DNA from: Cellvibrionaceae bacterium
Lineage (GTDB): Bacteria > Pseudomonadota > Gammaproteobacteria > Pseudomonadales > Cellvibrionaceae
Length of the DNA: 10,824 nucleotides
Assembly (NCBI GenBank): GCA_025800435.1
Contig: JAOXRV010000495.1
Span: 1 to 10,824 of the forward strand
Direction: 5' to 3'
Below the pieces are notes generated by a model that worked only from the letters and a program-made list of their open reading frames with translations, made no database searches and was not told where the DNA came from. This document shows positions 1-6,995 of this stretch, piece after piece. The stretch's first letter is position 1, and each line of letters opens with the position of its first letter. The position numbers and the translations under genes are program-made.

Positions 1-1
1 A

Positions 2-1024
2 GTGGAGATGCTGGGCGAAGCCGGCTTGGGCTTTAACCCGCTGACGGATCTGTGTACCCAGATAATGCCCGAGCCCACCGAGGATTCGGTGCAAAAGGCA
101 GTGGCCGCAGTAAAGGCCGGCCAGTTTGATGGCATTGTGGCGGTTGGCGGCGGCAGCGCCATCGACAGTGCCAAGGCGGTGGCGGTACTGGCCGCCCACG
201 GCGGGGTGATGGCCGATTATAAGGTGCCGGCCCAGTGCGATATACCGGGGCTGCCTTTAATAGCAGTGCCCACCACCGCCGGCACCGGTTCCGAGGCCAC
301 CCAGTTCACCATTATTACCGATGCCAGTACCGACGAGAAAATGCTGTGTCGGGGCCAGGCCTTTATGCCCAGTGCGGCGATAGTCGACTACGAGCTAAGC
401 CTGACGGTGCCGGCGCGAGTAACCGCGGATACCGGCATCGATGCGCTTACCCACGCGATCGAGGCCTATGTCTCTAAAAAAGCCAACCCCTACAGCGATC
501 ATCAGGCCCTGGCCGCAATGCGTTTGATCGCCCCTAATCTGCGCAAGGTCTATCACAAGGGTGAAGACAGCGAGGCCCGCGAGGCGATGATGCTCGGCAG
601 CCACTTGGCCGGGGTCGCCTTCTCTAACGCCTCGGTAGCCCTGGTACACGGTATGAGCCGGCCTCTTGGTGCCCATTTCCATGTGCCCCACGGCCTTAGC
701 AATGCCATGCTGCTGCCGGCGGTTACCGAGTTTTCCATGCCCGCCGCCAGCGCCCGCTACGCCGACTGTGCCAGGGCCATGGGTATCGCCAGCGCTGAAC
801 TACGCAATGAGCTGGCCAATGAGCTGTTATTGGATTGGCTAAAAGACCTAAACCGCGATCTGCAAGTCCCCGGCCCAGAAGCCTACGGTATAGACCGCGA
901 AGTATTTATGACCAAGCTGGATATTATGGCCGAGCAGGCCTGGGCCTCGGGCTCGCCGGGGAATAACCCGCGCGTGCCGAGCGCGGCTGAAATAAAGGAG
1001 ATTTATCGGCGTTTGTGGGCCTGA
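2..1024 (+). CDS. iron-containing alcohol dehydrogenase (5' partial)
   Basis: NAD(P)-dependent alcohol dehydrogenase of the Fe-ADH family (group III, FucO/YiaY-like), expected to interconvert a primary alcohol and its aldehyde in the cytoplasm. The visible 340 residues carry the nucleotide-binding motif GGGSAIDSAK (about 49-58) and the family motif PTTAGTGSEAT (about 90-100). The four metal ligands appear in the usual spacing: Asp147 and His151 in DTGIDALTH, then His216 and His230, 14 residues apart as in FucO. The C-terminus is complete. Family members are usually about 380-390 residues, so some 40-50 N-terminal residues lie outside the window; the GTG at position 2 is simply where the sequence begins, not a credible start. 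The substrate cannot be read from the sequence. No clear terminator follows. The next gene is 219 nt away with its own promoter candidate, so this gene probably ends its transcription unit. Confidence 0.92.
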   Translation: MEMLGEAGLGFNPLTDLCTQIMPEPTEDSVQKAVAAVKAGQFDGIVAVGGGSAIDSAKAVAVLAAHGGVMADYKVPAQCDIPGLPLIAVPTTAGTGSEATQFTIITDASTDEKMLCRGQAFMPSAAIVDYELSLTVPARVTADTGIDALTHAIEAYVSKKANPYSDHQALAAMRLIAPNLRKVYHKGEDSEAREAMMLGSHLAGVAFSNASVALVHGMSRPLGAHFHVPHGLSNAMLLPAVTEFSMPAASARYADCARAMGIASAELRNELANELLLDWLKDLNRDLQVPGPEAYGIDREVFMTKLDIMAEQAWASGSPGNNPRVPSAAEIKEIYRRLWA

Positions 1025-1132
1025 CTACAGCCCTAAAGCTACTCAGTTGGAATACCTGTGGCGCGTTAATTTTCATTGTTTCTACTGCTCGTTTAATTTG
1101 TGCCCAGTTAACAGAAATTTCACATAATTGAA

Positions 1133-1161
1133 CTGGCAATAATTGGATTTACGCCTATACT
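1133..1161 (+). promoter_or_regulatory. candidate sigma70 promoter for the Ig-repeat protein gene
   Basis: A -35-like CTGGCA (1133-1138) is separated by 17 nt from a good -10-like TATACT (1156-1161). It lies in an AT-rich patch about 80 nt before the start codon at 1244. The rest of the 1025-1243 gap shows no other clear element. This is visual matching only; the -35 box is weak. Confidence 0.4.
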
Positions 1162-1243
1162 TTGGCCTTGGCGGTTTAACTGGCAAGCAGAGGGGCTCTG
1201 TGTCAGTGGCGCCAATCCCCCTTTTAAGACTGGAGTACTCAGA

Positions 1244-2482
1244 ATGTTAAGAAAAAGTTTGTACCAGCTCGGTGCCTTGACCCTGGCCATGGGCACGGCG
1301 ATGAGCGCCCAAGCCGAGACCGTATCGAGTGTAGCGATTGCCAGCAACACCTATAATGCCGGCCAGACCATTACGATTACCGTGGGTTATACCGGTAATG
1401 TTGATGTCGATACTACCGGTGGTACTCCATCTATCCCGCTGACCATCGACACCAACACCGCTCCTGTTGGGGTTCAGGCTGTGTATTCCGGCGGTACCGG
1501 TACTAACAGCTTAACCTTCGATTATGTGGTTGATCCAGATTTAAATGACACTAATGGCATTACCCTGGACTCTAATATTTTTGAAAACGGTGGCGATATC
1601 ACCGATACCGTCGGCGGTGCTCAATCTGGCCTTGCCCTATCAGCTTTTGATGCCTCTGGCGTGCTGGTCGATTCCAATACGGCGCCTGTTGTTACCTCGG
1701 TAGCGGTGCCTGCAAACGCCACCTACACTGCCGGCCAAGATCTGGACTTTACCGTTAACTTTGACGAAAACGTCGATGTTGATACCGGCGGTGGCACTCC
1801 CTCGCTGGCCCTGACTATTGGCAGTGCTTCGGTTAACGCTAACTATGTATCCGGCAGTGGCAGCGGTGCCCTGTTGTTCCGCTACACTGTTCAGCCCGGC
1901 GATGTGGATGCCGACGGTATTGCGGTTGGCGCACTGAGCTTGAACTCAGGCACCATTGAAGATTCGGTCGACAACACCGCCAACCTGACCTTAAACTCCG
2001 TTGGTGATACCTCTGCGGTATTGGTCGATGCGCCAGTCGCGGTAAGCTCGGTGACCGTGCCCGCTGCGGGTGATTATGCCACCGGCAGTAACCTCGACTT
2101 TGTGGTCAACTTCAATGCTAATGTCAATGTCACCGGTACCCCCCGTTTGGCCCTAACCGTTGGCAGCGCCACGCTTTATGCCGACTACCTATCTGGTACT
2201 GGCAGCTCTGCTTTGACCTTCCGCTACACAGTTGGCTTAGGCGATTTCGATAACAATGGTATTGCCATTAGTGGCAGCAATATCGATCTTAACGGCGGCG
2301 CTATTGCCGGTGCCGGTGGCCCCGCGGCCCTGACCCTAAACAGCGTTGCCAGCCCCGCCGGCATTAACGTTAACTTTGCGTCAGGCGCTAGTGCCACAGG
2401 TGTACCTGTTAATAGCCCCCTGATGTTGTTAATGATGATGTTGGGTATGGGTTGGTTGGTGCGTCGCAAGATGCAAGCCTAA
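1244..2482 (+). CDS. exported protein with three Ig-like repeats and a C-terminal sorting-type tail
   Basis: Not a named protein; 412 residues. Residues 1-24 look like a Sec signal peptide: basic MLRK, hydrophobic core, and a signal peptidase I site after Ala-Gln-Ala (24). The mature part has three tandem beta-rich repeats, about 27-143, 149-262 and 266-378. Repeats 2 and 3 share the pattern LDFxVNF, GTPxLALTxGSA, YxSGxGSxALxFRYTV, GDxDxDGIA and LTLNSV; repeat 1 is more diverged. Such repeats occur in large bacterial surface and adhesin-like proteins. Each repeat has an Asp-rich DxDxDG-like loop (near 97-105, 220-225, 334-339) that could bind calcium. Residues 387-412 form a short Pro-containing lead (VPVNSP), a Leu/Met-rich hydrophobic stretch (393-406) and RRK, the layout of exosortase/rhombosortase-type C-terminal signals; a plain membrane anchor is the alternative. 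The ATG at 1244 has GGAG at 1232-1235. Flanking promoter and terminators suggest a single-gene unit. Function is unknown; surface attachment is inference. Confidence 0.85.
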   Translation: MLRKSLYQLGALTLAMGTAMSAQAETVSSVAIASNTYNAGQTITITVGYTGNVDVDTTGGTPSIPLTIDTNTAPVGVQAVYSGGTGTNSLTFDYVVDPDLNDTNGITLDSNIFENGGDITDTVGGAQSGLALSAFDASGVLVDSNTAPVVTSVAVPANATYTAGQDLDFTVNFDENVDVDTGGGTPSLALTIGSASVNANYVSGSGSGALLFRYTVQPGDVDADGIAVGALSLNSGTIEDSVDNTANLTLNSVGDTSAVLVDAPVAVSSVTVPAAGDYATGSNLDFVVNFNANVNVTGTPRLALTVGSATLYADYLSGTGSSALTFRYTVGLGDFDNNGIAISGSNIDLNGGAIAGAGGPAALTLNSVASPAGINVNFASGASATGVPVNSPLMLLMMMLGMGWLVRRKMQA

Positions 2483-2495
2483 CAGCCCAGTCTGA

Positions 2496-2512
2496 GGCCC
2501 CTGTTTGGGGCC
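2496..2512 (+). terminator. hairpin just after the Ig-repeat gene
   Basis: GGCCCC (2496-2501) pairs with GGGGCC (2507-2512) around a TGTTT loop, 13 nt after the stop codon. It has only a short A-rich tail of its own, so it probably assists the stronger terminator that follows at once. Confidence 0.45.
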
Positions 2513-2515
2513 AAT

Positions 2516-2547
2516 AAAAAAACCCGCCACCAGTGGCGGGTTTTTTT
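2516..2547 (+). terminator. strong intrinsic (probably bidirectional) terminator
   Basis: CCCGCCAC (2523-2530) and GTGGCGGG (2533-2540) form a perfect GC-rich stem with a tiny loop. It is followed by seven T (2541-2547) and preceded by seven A (2516-2522), which extend the stem and give a T-run on the other strand too. It ends the Ig-repeat gene and insulates frmA from upstream reading. Confidence 0.93.
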
Positions 2548-2576
2548 GTTAGGGAATAACCCTAGATGAGCAAGGC

Positions 2577-2605
2577 TTGGGTCTTATCTAGACTGAGCCT
2601 ACACT
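2577..2605 (+). promoter_or_regulatory. candidate sigma70 promoter for frmA-fghA
   Basis: TTGGGT (2577-2582) and TACACT (2600-2605) are 17 nt apart, about 40 nt before the frmA start, and lie after the terminator at 2516-2547. A small inverted repeat TAGGG-AATAA-CCCTA (2550-2564) sits just upstream and could be an operator. No FrmR-type regulator gene is in the window, so control is unknown. Confidence 0.4.
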
Positions 2606-2645
2606 GCTTATTAGCCAATAACGAGATAGGAAGACGAGGTTTACT

Positions 2646-3770
2646 ATGTCAGAGCAATTTATCAAATCTAAGGCCGCCGTGGCCTGGGGGCCGGGCCAAG
2701 CCTTGTCGCTTGAAGAGGTGGACGTGATGCTGCCCAAAGCCGGCGAGGTGATGATTAAAATCAAAGCCTCCGGCGTCTGCCACACCGATGCCTTTACCCT
2801 GTCGGGCGAAGACCCGGAGGGAATCTTCCCCTGTATTCTGGGCCATGAAGGCGGCGGCGTGGTCACCCAGGTGGGCGAGGGCGTGAGCAGTGTCAAAGTG
2901 GGCGACCATGTTATCCCCCTGTACACCCCCGAGTGTGGTGAATGTAAATTCTGTTTATCTGGCAAGACCAATCTATGCCAGAAAATTCGTGAGACCCAGG
3001 GCAAAGGCTTAATGCCCGACGGCACCACCCGTTTTTATAAAGATGGCGAGCCCATCTATCACTATATGGGCTGCTCGACTTTTTCGGAGTACACCGTACT
3101 GCCTGAAATTGCCCTGGCCGTGGTTAACCCCGAAGCGCCGCTGGAAGAAGTTTGCCTGCTCGGCTGTGGGGTTACCACCGGTATGGGTGCGGTAATGAAT
3201 ACCGCCAAGGTAGAAGCGGGCGATACGGTGGCGGTATTTGGCCTCGGCGGCATTGGCTTGTCGGCCATTATCGGCGCCAGCATGGCCAAGGCCTCGCGCA
3301 TTCTCGCCATCGATATTAACGAGAAAAAATTTGATCTGGCCAAAAAACTCGGCGCTACCGATTGTATTAACCCACAAGATTACGACAAGCCAATCCAGGA
3401 TGTGATTGTCGAGCTGACCGATGGCGGGGTTGATTACTCCTTTGAATGTATCGGCAATGTCGATGTAATGCGCTCGGCGCTGGAGTGTTGCCACAAGGGC
3501 TGGGGTGAGTCGGTAATTATCGGCGTGGCCGGTGCCGGCCAGGAAATTTCCACCCGCCCCTTCCAGCTGGTGACCGGCCGGGTTTGGCGCGGCACTGCCT
3601 TTGGCGGGGTCAAGGGCCGTTCAGAGCTGCCCGATTATGTCGAGCGCTACCTAAACGGCGAATTTAAACTGAATGATTTTATTACCCACACCATGGGCCT
3701 GGGTGAAATTAACGAAGCCTTTGAGTTGCTGCACAAAGGCGAAAGTATTCGCTCGGTTATTCACTTTTAA
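2646..3770 (+). CDS. frmA: S-(hydroxymethyl)glutathione dehydrogenase (class III alcohol dehydrogenase)
   Basis: Oxidises S-hydroxymethylglutathione, formed from formaldehyde and glutathione, to S-formylglutathione with NAD+; class III enzymes can also reduce S-nitrosoglutathione. The 374 residues match the usual length. Catalytic zinc ligands are Cys45 (in GVCHTDAF), His67 (GHEGGG) and Cys174. The structural zinc ligands are Cys97, Cys100, Cys103 and Cys111. Arg115 in CQKIRETQGKG is the class III residue that binds the glutathione carboxylate, which separates this protein from ordinary ethanol dehydrogenases. The Rossmann motif GLGGIG (199-204) and Asp223 indicate NAD preference. The end region STRPFQLVTGRVW and FGGVKGRS is typical. 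The ATG at 2646 is preceded by AGGA/GAGG (2628-2639), and the N-terminus aligns with known FrmA from residue 7. It is followed after 18 nt by fghA, the next step in the pathway, so the two are almost certainly co-transcribed. Confidence 0.97.
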   Translation: MSEQFIKSKAAVAWGPGQALSLEEVDVMLPKAGEVMIKIKASGVCHTDAFTLSGEDPEGIFPCILGHEGGGVVTQVGEGVSSVKVGDHVIPLYTPECGECKFCLSGKTNLCQKIRETQGKGLMPDGTTRFYKDGEPIYHYMGCSTFSEYTVLPEIALAVVNPEAPLEEVCLLGCGVTTGMGAVMNTAKVEAGDTVAVFGLGGIGLSAIIGASMAKASRILAIDINEKKFDLAKKLGATDCINPQDYDKPIQDVIVELTDGGVDYSFECIGNVDVMRSALECCHKGWGESVIIGVAGAGQEISTRPFQLVTGRVWRGTAFGGVKGRSELPDYVERYLNGEFKLNDFITHTMGLGEINEAFELLHKGESIRSVIHF

Positions 3771-3788
3771 GGGTTCGGATTTAGTCAT

Positions 3789-4628
3789 ATGACGATTGAA
3801 AATATTAGCGCCAATAAAACCTTTGGCGGCTGGCACAAGCGTTACCAGCATGAATCCGCGGTGCTTAACTGCACCATGCGTTTTGCTATTTACCTGCCGC
3901 CCCAGGCCACCCCAGACAATAAGGTACCGGTGTTGTACTGGCTATCGGGTTTGACCTGCAGCGATGAAAACTTTATGCAAAAAGCCGGTGCTATGCGCGT
4001 CGCCGCCGAGCTGGGGCTGGCGATTGTGGCACCGGATACCAGCCCCCGGGGCGAGGGGGTGGCCAATGATGAAGGCTATGACCTGGGCCAGGGGGCGGGC
4101 TTTTACGTTAACGCCACCCAGGCCCCTTGGGCGGCGCACTACCAGATGTTTGACTATGTTAATCAAGAGCTGCCGGCACTGGTCGAGTCGATGTTTCCAG
4201 TCAGTGCCAACAAGTCCATTGCCGGTCATTCTATGGGTGGCCACGGTGCCTTGGTCAGTGCCCTGCGTCAGCCATCGGCCTATCGCTCGGTATCGGCCTT
4301 TAGCCCGATTGCCAATCCCAGCGATTGCCCTTGGGGGCGCAAAGCCTTTGCCGCCTACCTCGGTAAAGATCGCGCCCAGTGGGCTCAGTACGATACGGTG
4401 GAGTTGATCAAGGCCGCTGGCAGCCGTGTGCCCGCTCTGGTCGACCAGGGTATGGACGATGAGTTTTTGGCCGAGCAGCTGGGCTTAGATACTTTGGAGA
4501 GTGTCGCCATAGCAGCAGCCCTGCCAATGGAAATTCGTCGCCATCCGGGCTATGACCACAGCTATTATTTTATCGCCAGTTTTATTGAAGACCACTTGCG
4601 TTTTCACAAGCAGCATTTGGCAAGTTAA
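3789..4628 (+). CDS. fghA: S-formylglutathione hydrolase
   Basis: Hydrolyses S-formylglutathione to formate and glutathione, completing glutathione-dependent formaldehyde detoxification in the cytoplasm. It is an esterase D-family alpha/beta hydrolase of 279 residues, the normal length. The nucleophile is Ser148 in GHSMGGHGAL, and the other triad members are Asp224 (in GMDDEFL) and His257 (in GYDHSYYFI). The N-terminal LYWLSGLTCSDENF and APDTSPRGEG segments (oxyanion and active-site surroundings) are also characteristic. The gene begins 18 nt after frmA. Its ribosome binding site is weak (CGGA at 3776-3779), which suggests expression from the frmA transcript. An equivalent name is frmB. Downstream it meets the convergent alr gene across palindromic repeat copy A. 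Confidence 0.96.
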   Translation: MTIENISANKTFGGWHKRYQHESAVLNCTMRFAIYLPPQATPDNKVPVLYWLSGLTCSDENFMQKAGAMRVAAELGLAIVAPDTSPRGEGVANDEGYDLGQGAGFYVNATQAPWAAHYQMFDYVNQELPALVESMFPVSANKSIAGHSMGGHGALVSALRQPSAYRSVSAFSPIANPSDCPWGRKAFAAYLGKDRAQWAQYDTVELIKAAGSRVPALVDQGMDDEFLAEQLGLDTLESVAIAAALPMEIRRHPGYDHSYYFIASFIEDHLRFHKQHLAS

Positions 4629-4686
4629 GGGCAAGAATAGATAGCCTTGTGCTTTCAAACTGCTGACAAAGTCCCTTCACAAAAAG

Positions 4687-4810
4687 GTAGCTTCGATGAC
4701 GAGCTTGGTGGCGGGACTTACTTCTGGGGAAGGCATAAACCCATCCATGGTGCTCTCGTCCGTCATCCTTGGCTCCCAAGCCCCCAGAAGTAATCCCCGC
4801 CACCAAGCTC
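4687..4810. repeat. palindromic intergenic repeat, copy A (short form)
   Basis: Long inverted repeat in the gap between the convergent genes fghA and alr. Arms 4701-4729 and 4782-4810 are complementary at 27 of 29 positions, starting GAGCTTGGTGGCGGG, around a 52-nt centre. The 4687-4744 block matches 10422-10479 at 48 of 58 positions, and 4752-4786 matches 10549-10583 at 33 of 35, so this is a dispersed family. No target-site duplication or transposase is visible. It may act as a bidirectional transcription barrier at this junction, or be a MITE/REP-like element. The remaining 4629-4686 and 4811-4845 show nothing clear. Confidence 0.85.
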
Positions 4811-4845
4811 TGCTGCTAAGGCATCTCTGAGAGTGTTTTGTTCGG

Positions 4846-5949
4846 CTAATTTTCTGCGGCGCGGTATATGCGCGTCGGCCGCGCCGGCATCCGCGTGATC
4901 AGCTCATAGCTGATGGTGCCCGCGGCTGCGGCCACCCGGTTAATGGAAATAGTATTGCCCCACAGTTCGACCTCGCTGCCAATTTTTACACCGGCCACAT
5001 CGGTCACATCCACGGTAATCATATCCATCGATACCTTGCCCGCCAGCGGCGCTTCAACACCGTTGACTAAAACCGGGGTGCCGTCGACCGCGTGGCGGGG
5101 ATAGCCGTCGCCGTAGCCGCAGGCAATAGTGGCAATGATTGAATCGCGCTGGGCCTGCCAGCGACCGCCATAGCCGACCCTTTCGCCGGCGCTGAGCGAG
5201 CGTAGCGAGATCACCTTAGAGACCAAACTCATTACCGGTTTTTGTTTGGCTAAATTTTTATGGGCACAATCAAAATCGGCGCCGCCGTAGAGCATAATGC
5301 CCGGCCGCAGCCATTGGCGGTGGGCCTTGGGGTGGGCCAATATGGCGGCTGAATTAGACAGGCTTTGGGCCAGGCCCTGGGCCAGGGGTGCGGCGGCCAC
5401 GGCCCGATCAAAACAATCAATTTGAGCGGCGGTGGTCTCGCGCGTTAATTCATCGGCACTGGCAAAGTGGCTGGCGATGACAATATCGCCGTGCACATTG
5501 GCGCTGTTGTTTAACACCGCCAACACATCGTCGAGCTGCTCTGGTTGCAGGCCCAGGCGGTGCATGCCGCTGTCGACCTTTACCCAGCAGTGCAGTGGCG
5601 CGCTGAGCTCGGCATTAATAATCGCCTCGACCTGGTTTAGGTTTTCGACCATTAGCCAAAAGTTTTGCGCGGCGGCGGTGGCCAGCTCATCCGCTGTAAA
5701 AATTCCTTCAAGCAACAGAATCGGCTTTTCAATGCCGGCGCTGCGCAGTTCCATCGCCTCTTCGATACAGGCCACGCCGAAGGCCGGTGCCAGTGGTGCC
5801 AGGGCTTTGGCCACGGGTACGGCGCCGTGGCCATAGGCATTGGCCTTCACCACGGCAATGGCTTGTGATTGCGGCGCCAGCTCGGTGGCCAACTGGTAGT
5901 TGTGGCAGAGGGCATCCAGGTCGATCAGGGCGCGACAGGGGCGGCTCAT
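4846..5949 (-). CDS. alr: alanine racemase
   Basis: PLP-dependent interconversion of L- and D-alanine in the cytoplasm, supplying D-Ala for peptidoglycan. The 367 residues fit the family. The PLP lysine is Lys35 in AVVKANAYGHG, and the second catalytic base is Tyr260 in GERVGYGGRW. KVDSGMHRLG (124-133) holds the lysine that is carbamylated in characterised racemases and the Arg that contacts the cofactor. The SMDM motif (307-310) and the C-terminal beta-domain (SEVELWG, AAAGTISYELITRMPARPTR) are present. The start ATG lies only 15 nt after the stop of dat, on the same strand, with a weak GAG upstream, so alr is probably the second gene of a dat-alr unit. Whether this is the biosynthetic (Alr) or catabolic (DadX) paralogue cannot be told; no dadA is adjacent, which favours a biosynthetic role. 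Confidence 0.96.
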   Translation of the reverse strand: MSRPCRALIDLDALCHNYQLATELAPQSQAIAVVKANAYGHGAVPVAKALAPLAPAFGVACIEEAMELRSAGIEKPILLLEGIFTADELATAAAQNFWLMVENLNQVEAIINAELSAPLHCWVKVDSGMHRLGLQPEQLDDVLAVLNNSANVHGDIVIASHFASADELTRETTAAQIDCFDRAVAAAPLAQGLAQSLSNSAAILAHPKAHRQWLRPGIMLYGGADFDCAHKNLAKQKPVMSLVSKVISLRSLSAGERVGYGGRWQAQRDSIIATIACGYGDGYPRHAVDGTPVLVNGVEAPLAGKVSMDMITVDVTDVAGVKIGSEVELWGNTISINRVAAAAGTISYELITRMPARPTRIYRAAEN

Positions 5950-5964
5950 GGTGTCTCGCTCGGC

Positions 5965-6822
5965 TCAGTAGTTAAATTTATTGGCGCTGTAAATTTTTTG
6001 CGCCGCTTCCCACACTGGGCCGACCTGGCCATTGCCAACGGGCTTGCCGTCAATTTCGGTCACCGGGGCAATCTCTTTGCTGGAGCTGCTGATCCAAACT
6101 TCATCGGCGCTTGCCACTTCGTCCATGGTAATAATGCGCTCTTGCACTTCAATGCTGCCGTCTTTGCCCAGCATGTCCAGCAGCATTAAGCGGGTAATGC
6201 CGGGTAAGATTTGATTGTCCAGCGGCGGGGTGGAGACCACGCCGTCTTTAACAATATAGGCGTTACAGGCACTGGCCTCGGTCAGCTCGCCCCTGGCATT
6301 GTAAAGCAGGGTTTCATTGTGGCCGCTGCTGTGGCCGTGTTGAAAATGCATCACATTGCCGAGCAAGGCGGTGGATTTAATATGGCAGCGCTGCCAGCGC
6401 AAATCTTCGGTGCTGGCCACCTTATAGCCCTTGGCAAGGCTGCGGTCCGCCACCGGCGGCTCGGCAATCTCAAAGGCAAAGCCGAACACGGTGGGCTCAA
6501 CATCTTCCGGGTAGGCGTGAAAGCGCTTGTCGTCGGCGCCGCGGCTAACGTGCAAATAAATGCCCAGGTTGCCCTTGCCGTTTTGTTCCATCAAGCCTTC
6601 GCAAATAGCCAGCCAGTCGTCGTGGCTGAGGCCCAGCTCAATATGGATAAAACTCATACCTTGTTGCATGCGGTCGATATGGGGGGCAAAGCCCACCAGC
6701 TTGCCGTCGTAGGAGGGGATCACTTCGTAAATGCCGTCGCCAAATAAAAAGCCGCGGTCCATGGGTGAGATACGAGCTTCCTGCAGGGGCAAAAACTCAC
6801 CATTTAAATAGGCTATGGTCAT
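5965..6822 (-). CDS. dat: D-amino-acid aminotransferase (D-alanine transaminase)
   Basis: Class IV PLP aminotransferase that moves the amino group between D-alanine and 2-oxo acids, giving for example D-glutamate and pyruvate. It has 285 residues, typical for the family. The PLP lysine is Lys149 in CHIKSTALLGNV. Glu182 in ELTEASACN sits where the cofactor-contacting Glu is found. Residues Arg100 and His102 (KRFHAYP) match the Arg98-x-His100 pair that binds the substrate carboxylate in the Bacillus D-amino-acid transaminase, and Tyr32 in GDGIYEV matches its Tyr31. Together these favour D-amino acids over branched-chain or aminodeoxychorismate substrates. The start ATG at 6822 has an excellent GAGGA 4 nt upstream (6827-6831). 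alr follows after 15 nt. Substrate range is inferred from these residues, not proven. Confidence 0.92.
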   Translation of the reverse strand: MTIAYLNGEFLPLQEARISPMDRGFLFGDGIYEVIPSYDGKLVGFAPHIDRMQQGMSFIHIELGLSHDDWLAICEGLMEQNGKGNLGIYLHVSRGADDKRFHAYPEDVEPTVFGFAFEIAEPPVADRSLAKGYKVASTEDLRWQRCHIKSTALLGNVMHFQHGHSSGHNETLLYNARGELTEASACNAYIVKDGVVSTPPLDNQILPGITRLMLLDMLGKDGSIEVQERIITMDEVASADEVWISSSSKEIAPVTEIDGKPVGNGQVGPVWEAAQKIYSANKFNY

Positions 6823-6933
6823 AACATCCTCATTGCGCTTGCGTGGTTGTGAGTGGGTTGCGTCGCGATTGTGGGCTTGTGGCCCATGGCGAACACGACC
6901 TTGGCAGAAGGGTAGGTGCCATCGAATTCGGGC

Positions 6934-6942
6934 ATTCTAGCA
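6934..6942 (-). promoter_or_regulatory. candidate extended -10 promoter for dat-alr
   Basis: On the minus strand this reads TGCTAGAAT, a TGn plus TATAAT-like extended -10 box, about 110 nt before the dat start. No good -35 box stands at the right distance, as is usual for extended -10 promoters. The implied leader contains a small hairpin (TGGGC-CACAA-GCCCA) but no recognised riboswitch. Confidence 0.35.
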
Positions 6943-6995
6943 GATGGAAAACGGGGATTATTTGGAAAGTTGTGATTTTTTAGGGCTTTCCTCTG

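Noticed and set aside
1025..1243. Sigma54 promoter among the TGGC motifs near 1165-1185
   Set aside because: The GC element at the required 12-nt spacing is missing.
4687..4810. CRISPR array
   Set aside because: Only one palindromic unit at each of two distant places; no regular direct repeats with spacers.
6211..6747. 178-codon plus-strand frame opposite dat
   Set aside because: Antisense shadow; dat has all catalytic residues and a strong ribosome binding site.
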